A stretch of DNA of 64,000 nt from Gammaproteobacteria bacterium (lineage in GTDB: Bacteria > Pseudomonadota > Gammaproteobacteria > Ga0077536), in assembly GCA_024235015.1 (NCBI GenBank), contig JACKNG010000006.1, positions 62,001-126,000 of the forward strand, in the 5' to 3' direction. The notes beneath the pieces were generated by a model. The model was not told the origin of the DNA and ran no database searches. It saw only the letters and a program-made list of their open reading frames with translations. Each line of letters begins with the position of its first letter. Position 1 is the stretch's first letter. Shown here one piece after another: positions 28,048-36,441 of this stretch. The translations under genes were made by a program, and so were the position numbers.

Positions 28048-29100
28048 ATGTCCCGAATCGCCCAGCTACCGATGCCCAGCACCTACGTGCGACTGATGGC
28101 GCGCGCGATTCCGGACACGGCCCGGCTGCTCGCAGGCACCGGCCTGACACCCGCGGTACTCACCAAGGAAGGCCCGATCACGGTTGCGCAACAATTGACC
28201 TGCATCCGCAATTCCATGGCGATGATGCAGCGCCCGGACTGGCACCTCGCATGGTCCCGCCGGGTGGGCGAGCGCTTTCATGGCCCGATCTCACGAGCCC
28301 AGCTCAGCGCGCCGACACTGGGGGATGGCATCGACGTGTTCGCCCGCTTCATGTCGCAGCGCGTTCCCTACCTCGCTTGGCGTGAACATCCCGGTGTCGA
28401 CGAGTACCGCCTGAGCGTGACACCGCGCATGGCCCTCGAGGAACTCGCGCCAATCCTGGTCGAAATACCGCTGTTCTCCCTGGCATGCTACGTACGCACC
28501 TTTCAGCCCGATTACCCTGGCAGCCTGCGCCTCGAGTTCGAGCACGCGCCCCTGGTCGCGCCCGTGGTCTACCGGCAATGGTTCGATTTCGATTTCCGCT
28601 TCGGTGCACGACGCAACGCGGTATCGCTCCCGACTCGCTGGCGCCGGTTAGTCAACATCAATTGCGACCCGGCGTTGTGGCAGGCGGCCCTACGGCAATG
28701 CACCCTCACGCACCATCAGGCGGGTATTCGTGGAGATGTCGAGACGCTCGTCATCAACGTCCTTCATGGTTCGCTCGGTAGCGGGTCGCCCGTGAATCGG
28801 GCGCCTACATTGGCCGAGGCCGCGGCGCGCCTCGATACGTCTCCACGCACGCTCAGCAGGCGCCTCACCGCTGCCGGAACGTCTTACGGAGCGCTGCTCG
28901 AGCGGGTCCGGAAAATGCTCGCCGACGACATGCTCGATGCTTCGCGCGCGGTCGGTGAAGTGGCCGACGCTTTAGGCTATGCAAGTGTCGCGAGCTTCGA
29001 CCGCGCGTATCGGCGCTGGCATGGCCGGGCCCCGCGCCGGCAACTCGTCGCTGGACGACGGGAAAGCTGCGCAGCACTGGGTGACCATCTCGCCAGTTAA
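28048..29100 (+). CDS. AraC-family transcriptional regulator
   Basis: A 350-residue regulator with an N-terminal ligand-sensing domain of the arabinose-binding/OruR type (about residues 20-200). The C-terminal double helix-turn-helix has LAEAAARLDTSPRTLSRRLTAAG and VGEVADALGYASVASFDRAYRRWHG as first and second HTH. Its position, divergent from the LLM-hydratase-dehydrogenase operon with a 105-bp shared upstream region, suggests it controls that operon. The ATG at 28048 was chosen because reading further upstream simply enters the antisense of the neighbouring gene. It shares the lower GC of the cassette. Confidence 0.9.
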   Translation: MSRIAQLPMPSTYVRLMARAIPDTARLLAGTGLTPAVLTKEGPITVAQQLTCIRNSMAMMQRPDWHLAWSRRVGERFHGPISRAQLSAPTLGDGIDVFARFMSQRVPYLAWREHPGVDEYRLSVTPRMALEELAPILVEIPLFSLACYVRTFQPDYPGSLRLEFEHAPLVAPVVYRQWFDFDFRFGARRNAVSLPTRWRRLVNINCDPALWQAALRQCTLTHHQAGIRGDVETLVINVLHGSLGSGSPVNRAPTLAEAAARLDTSPRTLSRRLTAAGTSYGALLERVRKMLADDMLDASRAVGEVADALGYASVASFDRAYRRWHGRAPRRQLVAGRRESCAALGDHLAS

Positions 29101-29423
29101 GGAGGGGCGCCGCCGCCCACGGTCCACCGTGGCCCCGCAAGCCGGCGATGCGGCCAGTCGCGAAATCCGAGACGGCCGCAAGTCATCGCCTTCAAGCATG
29201 CGACAGTTTGCAGTGAAGGTCCGATGATTGCGCTTCAAAACCGGTCAACGACGGGCAGTTCGTGCACATGGCGTTGAAGCGCCTTGGCATCAACTTCATG
29301 TGGCGCGGCTGGAGCCGGGCGGAACCTGGAACCCGTCGTTCGCCTGCCGCGCACCAGCCGACCGGGACGAAGACGGCCGCTCGGCAGGCGAACCGCGCCC
29401 GTCCTGCACTCGCTCGCGCGGTC
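29101..29423. other. Intergenic region, no gene seen
   Basis: 323 bases between the convergent AraC and LLM genes. No plausible coding sequence, RNA, or terminator with a T-run was found. It marks the change from the lower-GC cassette to the GC-rich cluster on its right. Confidence 0.5.
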
Positions 29424-30419
29424 TCAGCCCGCATTCACCTTCGGCATGATCTCCCCGACCAGCCGCTTCATGTCGTCGAGCGTCTTGGACACCGGCACGC
29501 CGCTGAACGGCGGCCACAGTAACGGCATGTTCATGCCGGCTTCCCTGAAGCGCTTGAGGTTGTCGGTGATCTGGTCCGCGGTGCCCACCAGCAGGTTGCT
29601 CAGCTTGCCGTTCGGCGTCTGGTCGCTCGGCTCGTCGGTGATCGCGAACCAGATCATGCTGCACATGTCGAAGTCGTCGTCGAGCGAACGGGAACTGCCC
29701 ATCTCCGCGAGTTCGCGCTGGATTTCGCCGCGCCAGCGAACGATCTCCTCCGGCGTGTCCTGGATGCCGATCCAGCCGGCAAGGCCGTACTTGGCGATGC
29801 GCTTGGCCGATCGCTTCGGGTCCTTGAGACCACTGAAATAGATCGGCGGGTGTGGCTTCTGCACCGGCTTGGCGCCGAAGCCGCAACGTTCGAAATCGGC
29901 GAACTCGCCGTGATACTCGAACAGATCGTTGGTCCAGATGCCCTGCAGCACCTCGAGCGTCTCGCGCACGTGCTTGTGGCGCTTGGGAAAGATGTGCGCG
30001 GCGCTCGCCGCGGCGAACTCCTCGGGCATCCAGCCCGAGCCCACGCCCACGTTGACCCGCCCGTTCGACAGGTGGTCGACGGTCGCGATCTCACCGGCCA
30101 GCACGCCGGGCGCGCGGTAGGGCGTGTCGATGATGCTCATGCCGATGCGCAGCTTGCGGGTCTTGGCCGCCAGCCACGGGATGAGCGGCATGCCGTGCAA
30201 CCATTGGCCACGGGCCGAGACCGGCAGCGCCTTGGGGAACTGTTCCATCATGCCGAACGGGTGCTGCAGCTTCTGTTCGTCGGAGGCCTCGGGCACGACG
30301 ATGCGGTCGAGCGTCCACACCGAGTCGAAATCGAGTTCCTCGGCCAGGCTGGTGAGGTCCTCGAGTTCCTTGACGGTGACGAGGTCACGGAAATTGGGCA
30401 GGTAGAGGGCGAGCTTCAT
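29424..30419 (-). CDS. LLM-class flavin-dependent oxidoreductase (second of three)
   Basis: A 331-residue luciferase-like TIM-barrel protein. It has MKLALYLPNFRDLVTV, the strand ELDFDSVWTLDRIV, RKLRIGMSIIDTPYRAPG, and SNGRVNVGVGSGWMPEEF, the last being strongly conserved in the family, plus LVGTADQITDNLKRFREAG near the end. Cofactor (FMN or F420) and substrate are unknown. GGGAG lies ahead of the start codon. It is the most downstream gene of the minus-strand cluster 35108-29424, after the GMC oxidoreductase with a 240-bp gap that shows no other gene. Confidence 0.85.
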   Translation of the reverse strand: MKLALYLPNFRDLVTVKELEDLTSLAEELDFDSVWTLDRIVVPEASDEQKLQHPFGMMEQFPKALPVSARGQWLHGMPLIPWLAAKTRKLRIGMSIIDTPYRAPGVLAGEIATVDHLSNGRVNVGVGSGWMPEEFAAASAAHIFPKRHKHVRETLEVLQGIWTNDLFEYHGEFADFERCGFGAKPVQKPHPPIYFSGLKDPKRSAKRIAKYGLAGWIGIQDTPEEIVRWRGEIQRELAEMGSSRSLDDDFDMCSMIWFAITDEPSDQTPNGKLSNLLVGTADQITDNLKRFREAGMNMPLLWPPFSGVPVSKTLDDMKRLVGEIMPKVNAG

Positions 30420-30659
30420 CCGGGGTCTCCCAGGCGCTCCGCAGCCGGGAGCGGCCGATGGTCATGTTTGTCGTTCGTACCGGCGGCCCGGTGAAGATTA
30501 CCGCGCCGCATGGCCAGTATAGGAACAACGCATCAACGATCGATCGGGTGGTCCGGGTGGGCGGACGGGATCCGCCCGTGCCTGCCATCGACACGCCGCC
30601 GCGCCGCGGCACGACCGCCGGATGAGCGGGTACCAACAGCAGGCAGGGGCGCGGCGCCG

Positions 30660-32228
30660 TCAGCCCACCGCCTGGCCCGCGTCCGCCCCGTGCACCTCGG
30701 CACGCAGGCGCTCACCCAGGCCCGCCCCCACGTGCTCGGCCCAGGCCGCGATGGCGAGCGTGGGCGGCCCGCCCGGCAGCTGCGGGAACACCGCGCCATC
30801 GGCGATGAACAGGCCCGGCTGGCCGTAGATCTCGCCACTCGCCCCGACCACACCGTGGTCGATGTCCCGGTCCAGCCGCGCGCCGCCCAGGGCATGCACC
30901 GTGATGGGGTTGCGCGGGTAGTAGATACGCTTGCCGGTGACCTCGCTCATGCGGCGAAAAGTGGCCTTGATCTCGGCATAGATGGGGCTGTGGTCGGGGT
31001 CGAAATCGATGCGCAAGCGGCCATCGCGGATGCACACGTTGCCGTCCATCGCATCGATCCCCATGCTGCTGGTGAAGGCGCCGCGCTTGATGCGCTCCTT
31101 GACGAAGCCGGGCAATGGGTAATGGTGGGCGGCCGGCCAGCCGCCGCCGGTGAGCATGTGCGGGAAGCGTTCGTCCTTGAGCTGGAAGCCGCCGTGAAAT
31201 GGCAGGCCGGTAGAGAGATCGCGGCCGGCCTCGTTGTAATCCCAGAAAGCGAACAGGTCGCCGTTGCCGCCCAGCCGCCGGCCGAGCTGAGGCATACCGC
31301 TCAGGGTGTGCTCGATGTCGCGGCTGACCAGAAGCAGGCGCAGCGTGTTCATCGCGCCGGCCGCCAGGACGACGTGGTCGGTGTGCAGGGCGTGCGCTTC
31401 GCCGCTGCGGTGATCGACGTAATCGACGCGGTAGCGCGCGCCGCCGCCGGCGGGTTCGGCGACCAGGCGAGTGGCCTCGCAGAGGTCGCGCAGATCGAGG
31501 CCGCGGCCGAGCAGCGGCGCGAGGTAGAGAAAATCGACCGTGGTCTTGGCGCCGCTCGGCGCACCGAGGAAGCCGTGGCCATCACGGTCATCGTAATCCA
31601 TCTCCCAGCGCTCGATGCCGTTGGCGTCGACGATCTTGCGCGGCTGCCCGATCTGCTCGGGAAACAGGAAGCCGAGCCAGGTCGGCGGCATCGTCTGCGG
31701 CCCCTGGACGGGATCGTCGGGGCCGAAACGTTCGGCTGCCGTGTGCGGGATCTTCAGGTCCGCGGCCGGTACCACGGCATCGAAGCGGCGCAACACGCTC
31801 TCGTAGTGGGGCTGCATCGACTGGTCGGAGACGCCGTCACAGAAGCCGTCCCAGAAGCCCTCGACCTGCGGGTAGCGGAACACTGCCGAGTAGATATGGC
31901 TGCCACCGCCGACGCTCGACGAGCATACCGTGGTGAGCCCCCTGTCCACGAACATCTCGAGCAGGCCGCGGCGGTTGAGCAGCAGGCCGTCGCGACCCAG
32001 CCAGCGATGGCGGATGGAGCGCAAGGTCGAGGTCCACATCGCGCGGCCGCGCGGAAACGGCGTGCGCTCGGCAATCCCCATCGAGCGCACCGGCACGGTG
32101 TCGCGCCACGGGCCGCGTTCGAGCATGACGACCGGAACCCCGGCGCGAACCAGCTGGTCGGCGGCCACGGCACCAGAAAAGCCGCTGCCGATGACCACCA
32201 CCGGCTTGGTCTTCGTGTTCCCCTCCAC
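30660..32228 (-). CDS. GMC-type FAD oxidoreductase, cholesterol-oxidase-like
   Basis: A flavoprotein of about 522 residues. The N-terminal dinucleotide fold VVVIGSGFSGAVAADQL is followed by VVMLERGPW, CSSSVGGGSHIYSAVFRYP (the FAD-contacting segment of the cholesterol oxidase branch), and the C-terminal ITVHALGGARL and LFIADGAVFPQLPGG. These suggest oxidation of a sterol or other secondary alcohol. There is no signal peptide, so it should be cytosolic. The start is uncertain: the GTG at 32228 has GGAGG upstream; a GTG at 32234 and an ATG at 32282 are alternatives. Longer readings to the left of this are non-coding. Its neighbours are two LLM oxidoreductases. Confidence 0.87.
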   Translation of the reverse strand: MEGNTKTKPVVVIGSGFSGAVAADQLVRAGVPVVMLERGPWRDTVPVRSMGIAERTPFPRGRAMWTSTLRSIRHRWLGRDGLLLNRRGLLEMFVDRGLTTVCSSSVGGGSHIYSAVFRYPQVEGFWDGFCDGVSDQSMQPHYESVLRRFDAVVPAADLKIPHTAAERFGPDDPVQGPQTMPPTWLGFLFPEQIGQPRKIVDANGIERWEMDYDDRDGHGFLGAPSGAKTTVDFLYLAPLLGRGLDLRDLCEATRLVAEPAGGGARYRVDYVDHRSGEAHALHTDHVVLAAGAMNTLRLLLVSRDIEHTLSGMPQLGRRLGGNGDLFAFWDYNEAGRDLSTGLPFHGGFQLKDERFPHMLTGGGWPAAHHYPLPGFVKERIKRGAFTSSMGIDAMDGNVCIRDGRLRIDFDPDHSPIYAEIKATFRRMSEVTGKRIYYPRNPITVHALGGARLDRDIDHGVVGASGEIYGQPGLFIADGAVFPQLPGGPPTLAIAAWAEHVGAGLGERLRAEVHGADAGQAVG

Positions 32229-32365
32229 GCTCACGCCCTCCCGCGACTGCACTGGCCGATGTTGGCACTCCACGGAAAGCATGGAAAGGGCCGCCGCTAC
32301 TGACACGACCCGGGCGCGCGGCAGTGGTGCCGTCGCCGCGCCGGCTTCACGCGCCTGCCCGGACC

Positions 32366-33406
32366 TCAGGACAGCCGGGGCACGACGTCCGCAATGAAAC
32401 GTTCGAGCGAACGCCGGGTCAGCGCCGGGTCCATGCCCGGCATGGTGCCGTAGGCGAGATGGGTCGTGCGCACGGCGGCGAGCGAGGCGTGCAGGATGTC
32501 GGCCACCGTCTCGGGCGAGCCGAACGCGGGCTGGAACAGCAGGTCCCCACTCGTTCGCAGATCGGCGAGGGGTGGCACCTTGCATTCGAACGCCGTATCG
32601 CCGCCCGCCGCCGCCGCGTTCAACCAGCCGGCGTACACGCTGAGCAGATGATGGAAATGCGCACCGGCCTGGCCCCAGGCACTGTCGTCGTCCTCCGCCA
32701 CGTGCGTCCAGTGCAACTGCAGGACCTTGGCGTCGTCCAGGCTGTAGCCCGCGGCGGCGCGGGCCTGTTCGTACTCGTGCTGCAAGGCCTCGTTGGCGAG
32801 GCCGAGCAGGTGGGCACCGCGCCGCCCGGCGCGGCGCACGGCCGGTGGGCTGGTCGCCCCGATCCATAGCGGCGGCATGGGCTGCTGCACCGGCCGCGGG
32901 CAGAGCCGCGCGTCCTTGACCCGGTAGTGCTTGCCGTCGTAGGAGAAACTGTCCTCGGTCCACAGGCCCTGCATCACGTCCAGCCCTTCGCGAAAGCGCC
33001 CGAGGCGATCGGCCAGGTCGATACCGAAACCGGCGAATTCGTGCGGCGCGTAGCCCTGGCCGAGCCCGACATCGATACGTCCCCCGGAGATCACGTCCAG
33101 CGCGGCCAGGTCTTCGGCCAGGCGCACGGCGTCGTAGAGCGGCAGCAGCAACAAGTTGAAGCCGATGCGTACGCGCTCCGTGCGCGCCGCAATGGCACCG
33201 GCGAGCGTCACCAAGGACGGCGAGTAGCCGTCGTCGGCGAAATGGTGCTCGGTCAGCCAGATGGTGTCGTAGCCGAGCGCCTCGGCATGCTCGGCCAGCG
33301 CGATCTCGTCGCGGTAGACGTCGACGAAGGATCGCCGCCAGGCGGCCGGATTGCGAAAGCTGAACATGACGCCGACATCGAGTCGGGCGTCGCGTGATGC
33401 GTTCAT
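32366..33406 (-). CDS. LLM-class luciferase-like monooxygenase (third of three)
   Basis: A 346-residue TIM-barrel flavoprotein. Its N-terminus, FVDVYRDEIALAEHAEALGYDTIWLTEHHFADDGYSPS, is very close to bacterial-luciferase-type monooxygenases (the TEHHF motif); it also has RVRIGFNLLLLPLYDAVRLAE and GRIDVGLGQGYAPHEF. These details point to an FMN-dependent monooxygenase more than to an F420 enzyme. The gene starts 76 bp downstream of the selenoprotein gene stop on the same strand, so the two may be co-transcribed and act in one pathway. Confidence 0.86.
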   Translation of the reverse strand: MNASRDARLDVGVMFSFRNPAAWRRSFVDVYRDEIALAEHAEALGYDTIWLTEHHFADDGYSPSLVTLAGAIAARTERVRIGFNLLLLPLYDAVRLAEDLAALDVISGGRIDVGLGQGYAPHEFAGFGIDLADRLGRFREGLDVMQGLWTEDSFSYDGKHYRVKDARLCPRPVQQPMPPLWIGATSPPAVRRAGRRGAHLLGLANEALQHEYEQARAAAGYSLDDAKVLQLHWTHVAEDDDSAWGQAGAHFHHLLSVYAGWLNAAAAGGDTAFECKVPPLADLRTSGDLLFQPAFGSPETVADILHASLAAVRTTHLAYGTMPGMDPALTRRSLERFIADVVPRLS

Positions 33407-33482
33407 GGTGGCGAAACCTCCCCGTTTGTGGAACCGCGCAAGTGTGCGATCGTGATTCGACGTCGCGGCCCCGCCGTCGTCC

Positions 33483-34574
33483 TCACCTTATCGAGTTGCG
33501 CGCGGACGGATACTCGTCGATGCCGTACCGTGCGCGGAAGTCGGCGCTCGGCTTCATCACCATGGGCTCGACCGGGATACCGACGCCGTTGGCAGCCCGG
33601 TCGACGAGGCTGAACACGCCAGCCGTCAGCGCGGCGCTGGTGACAGCGGCCGGTCCCATGGCCGCGGCCAGGGCGTCGCGCGCGCTGGCCACCACTGCGC
33701 GGTCGCTGCCGAGCACGGCCGAGGCGAATGCGAGCAGGGCCTGTCCGTGCTCGACACCGGTCACGGTGCGCGCATCGAAGATCCCGCCCAGGTCGAAATC
33801 CCGTCGTATCGCTTTGCCACTCTCACGGAGGACATGGGTGTGCCAGGTGGTTCAGTAGAAACACTGGTTGAGCGCGGAAACCCGCGCCGCGACGAGTTCG
33901 ATCTGCGGGCGCGAAACCCCTTCGAGCGAGCTGTACGTCAAGTCGAAGATGCTCGCCATCGAGAAATACTCGGTGTCGAGGATCCGGTTCAGCCGTCGCG
34001 CCTCGTCCGGCACCAGGCTCAGGGACCGCAGGATGTTGGCCGCCGGGCCCTTGCCGTAAATGGACTCCGCCACCGCGCCGCCGGCCGGCGCAGCGGGGAT
34101 GCTGGGCACGAAGAATCCCTCGTCGCAGGCCTCGTGCGGCCGTTCACGACGCGGCGCCCGAGTCTCGGTCGGTGCCGCCAATGGCCGCGACGACACCCCG
34201 ATACCACGGGCGAAGACATCGAGGTGGGCGAGACGCGCGACGACGCCGACGATCTCGACGTAGGCACCTGCGCCGATCCCCGCGCCGCGTACCTGTTCGA
34301 AGAAATCGCGGTCGACGGACATGCCGCCCAGGGCCACGCGACGCGCGAGGTCACGGGCCGCCGCCGGCAGCTCGGCGCCGTCGGCCAGCGCTTCGTCACC
34401 GACCGACTCCTGCAGGCCGGCCTCGCACCGCGCCCGGCGCGACTCGGCCGCGATCGCGGTTCGCTCGGCCGCCGTGCCCCAGGTACCCGGGTGCGCCAGG
34501 GAGCGCAACTCGTCGCGATGCAGCGCCGCGTGGGTGTCGTCGACCGGGTAAGTGGAATCGGCGTACAGGTTCAT
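33483..34574 (-). CDS. AhpD/CMD-family protein with in-frame UGA, probable selenoprotein (CxxU)
   Basis: Read through one TGA (33854-33852), this gene gives a 363-residue protein with two carboxymuconolactone-decarboxylase/AhpD-like halves. The first half has AYVEIVGVVARLAHLDVFARGIG. The second has GPAANILRSLSLVPDEARRL, then RPQIELVAARVSALNQCFY-U-TTWH, then LLAFASAVLG, AAVTSAALTAGVFSLVDRAANG. The redox motif of the family is CxxCxxxH; here it is Cys238-Phe-Tyr-Sec241-Thr-Thr-Trp-His245, so UGA replaces exactly the second cysteine. Family-like sequence continues in the same frame to the true stop at 33483 with no other disruption. The ATG at 34574 has GAGGA upstream. AhpD-like selenoproteins are known. 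A nonsense mutation of a TGC codon is the alternative. Function: probably thiol/selenol peroxidase or disulfide reductase. Confidence 0.85.
33852..33854 (-). other. In-frame UGA, proposed selenocysteine codon (Sec241)
   Basis: TGA between TAC (Tyr) and ACC (Thr) within QCFY-UGA-TTWH. Downstream bases 33850-33847 (CCAC) can pair with 33820-33817 (GUGG), and 33842-33840 (CAC) with 33826-33824 (GUG), giving an imperfect stem-loop at the position expected for a bacterial SECIS. The apical loop is long and lacks a G in its first two bases, so the fold is not conclusive. Confidence 0.75.
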
Positions 34575-34685
34575 GCCAGGTCCTCGTCGCGTCGGGTGCC
34601 GCGAACCGCGGACGCTCATCGTACTGATGCGGGCGCAGCAGCGCGACTCCGGTGGCCGCCGGGGGCGCGCGCCGCGCAGGGCTCG

Positions 34686-35108
34686 TCAGCGCGCGCCCTC
34701 GGTGTCGTAGAGCCGCCGCATGGCGACGATGTGCCGCTCGGCGAAACGCCACTCGCCGGCCCGCCGGCTCAGGCGATCGCGGTAGGTCGCACGCAACAGG
34801 ATGGTACGACCGCTGCGGCGCACGTGGCAGTCGGCATCGACGTAGGTCTCGGCCCGCGCCGCATCGCCATCGAGTTCGATATACGGCACGTGGATCAGGT
34901 GGCGCAGGCCTTCGACCGGGTCGCGCGCCCTGGCTATCCACTCGGCGTAACACTGACGGATCTCGGCATAGCCGTTGTAGATGCCGTTGAAGTCGAGACG
35001 CGCATCGTCCCAGAACAACGCGGCGATCTCGTCGGCCGTACCGCGATCGACGACGAAACAATACCTGGCAAGGTGGTTGACGATGCGCTCGCGATCGGTC
35101 TGCGCCAT
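34686..35108 (-). CDS. SnoaL/NTF2-like protein
   Basis: A 140-residue protein of the NTF2-like fold (SnoaL-4 group), which includes small cyclases, isomerases and hydroxylase beta-subunit relatives. Visible features are RIVNHLARYCFVVDRGTADEIAALFWDDARLDFNG, VEGLRHLIHVPYIELDGDAARAETYVDA and a final WRFAERHIVAMRRLYD. This pattern is common in aromatic and steroid degradation clusters, but a particular reaction cannot be assigned. The ATG at 35108 was preferred to an upstream one whose 58 codons are unlike the family. It is the first gene of the minus-strand cluster, 111 bp upstream of the selenoprotein gene. Confidence 0.78.
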   Translation of the reverse strand: MAQTDRERIVNHLARYCFVVDRGTADEIAALFWDDARLDFNGIYNGYAEIRQCYAEWIARARDPVEGLRHLIHVPYIELDGDAARAETYVDADCHVRRSGRTILLRATYRDRLSRRAGEWRFAERHIVAMRRLYDTEGAR

Positions 35109-35414
35109 GCTGCCGACTCCGGGATTGGGCCCTGTCGACCACCGCAACGGACGGCGGTCGCCAGGGCCGGGTATCTCGTCAAGCTTACCCGAGCTGCGCC
35201 GGATTCGGGCGATGGCGCCGGGTGTCACCCCGGCGGCGCTCCGCCCGCTGGCAATCGCGGTCCGTTCGCGCGTCCGCGCCACGCCTTTTTACATCCCCTG
35301 CCCTTTCGTGTTTACTGCGGCCTCGCACGTGCGCGCCGCTGACCGGGGCTGAAGGGGTCGGTGACCTGCCGCGACCGTGACGGCATCGTCCGGGACACGA
35401 ACGGGGAACGACCC

Positions 35415-36440
35415 ATGCAGACAAGCACCGACGCCACGCTCGGCGACTGGCGCCACCGTGCGCTCGAATTCGAAAGCGAACTGGGCAAGGCCGTCATCGG
35501 CCAGGACCACGCCATCCGCCTGCTCGCAGTGGCGGTCTTCGCCCGCGGCCATGCCCTGCTCGAAGGTGACGTCGGGGTCGGCAAGACGACCCTGCTGCGG
35601 GCACTCGCACGCGTGCTCGGCGGCGATTTCGAACGCATCGAGGGCACCGTCGACCTGATGCCGAACGATCTCGTCTACCACACCTACATCAAGGAGGACG
35701 GCCGGCCGGCGGTCGAGCCGGGCCCGCTGCTCAAGCACGGCGAGCGCCTCGCCACCTTCTTCTTCAACGAGGTCAACCGCGCGCGCCCGCAGGTCCATTC
35801 GCTGCTCCTGCGCGTAATGGCCGAGCGCAGCGTGACGGCCTTCAACCGCGAGTACCGTTTCCCCCACCTGCAGGTGTTCGCCGATCGCAACCGGGTGGAA
35901 AAGGAGGAGACCTTCGAGCTGCCGGCGGCGGCACGCGACCGCTTCCTGATGGAACTCAACATCGCCATGCCGGCCGATGCCGAGCTGCAGCGCCAGCTCA
36001 TGTTCGATCCGCGCTTCTACGACGTCGACGCCCTCATCGGCGGCCTGCGCGAGGGCGTCCTGCCGTTCGCCGAGCTGAACGAGGTGGCGGCACAGATCCA
36101 GCGCTTCGTGCGCACCTCGCCCGCCATCGAACGCTATGCCCTCGAGCTGTGCGCGGCGACGCGCGCGCCGGCCGATTACGGCGTCACCCTGGACGGCGTC
36201 GAGATCTCGAAACTGGTGCTGTCCGGGGTCAGCCCGCGCGGCATGGGCATGCTGATGCGCGCGGCCAAGGTCGCCGCCTGGCTGCAGGGCCGCGACGCCC
36301 TGGTGCCCGAAGACCTCCATGCCGTGCTGCACGAAACCGTCGCCCACCGCGTGTTCTTCCACCCGGTCTACGAGCTGCGCCGCGACGAGCTCATCGGCAC
36401 CCTGCTCGATCAGGTCAAGGGCAAGGTCGCGGCGCCCTGA
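35415..36440 (+). CDS. mxaR: MoxR-type AAA+ ATPase, MxaR-like
   Basis: A 341-residue cytosolic AAA+ chaperone at the head of a six-gene operon. Walker A is GDVGVGKTT (51-59). The Walker B segment reads FFFNEVNRARPQ, with Asn118 in place of the usual Asp. Sensor-like VFADRNRVEKEETFELPAAARDRF follows. In methylotrophs MxaR heads the mxaRSACKL block needed to activate methanol dehydrogenase, including calcium insertion. The order here (ATPase, DUF58, membrane protein with signal peptide, vWA, TPR-like, vWA) matches that block. The ATG at 35415 was chosen over an upstream frame lacking similarity. Confidence 0.8.
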   Translation: MQTSTDATLGDWRHRALEFESELGKAVIGQDHAIRLLAVAVFARGHALLEGDVGVGKTTLLRALARVLGGDFERIEGTVDLMPNDLVYHTYIKEDGRPAVEPGPLLKHGERLATFFFNEVNRARPQVHSLLLRVMAERSVTAFNREYRFPHLQVFADRNRVEKEETFELPAAARDRFLMELNIAMPADAELQRQLMFDPRFYDVDALIGGLREGVLPFAELNEVAAQIQRFVRTSPAIERYALELCAATRAPADYGVTLDGVEISKLVLSGVSPRGMGMLMRAAKVAAWLQGRDALVPEDLHAVLHETVAHRVFFHPVYELRRDELIGTLLDQVKGKVAAP

Positions 36441-36441
36441 C

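Noticed and set aside
29215..29245. GCTTCAAAACCGG segment resembling a tRNA-Sec anticodon stem
   Set aside because: No acceptor, D or T arms of a tRNA could be built around it, so it is not selC.
32229..32963. Upstream extension of the GMC oxidoreductase
   Set aside because: It overlaps the LLM gene in another frame and is Arg/Pro/Gly-rich without family match; the FAD motif starts right after 32228.
33483..34619. Reading the AhpD-like locus as two separate genes or as a pseudogene
   Set aside because: The second part has no credible ribosome binding site, and the only defect is a TGA exactly at the redox-Cys codon, with continuous homology on both sides; Sec readthrough explains it better, though a point nonsense mutation is not excluded.
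24362..35108. Integration site with a direct repeat of the tRNA-Gln 3' end
   Set aside because: Only an inverted copy exists next to the tRNA; no direct repeat, integrase or excisionase was seen farther right.
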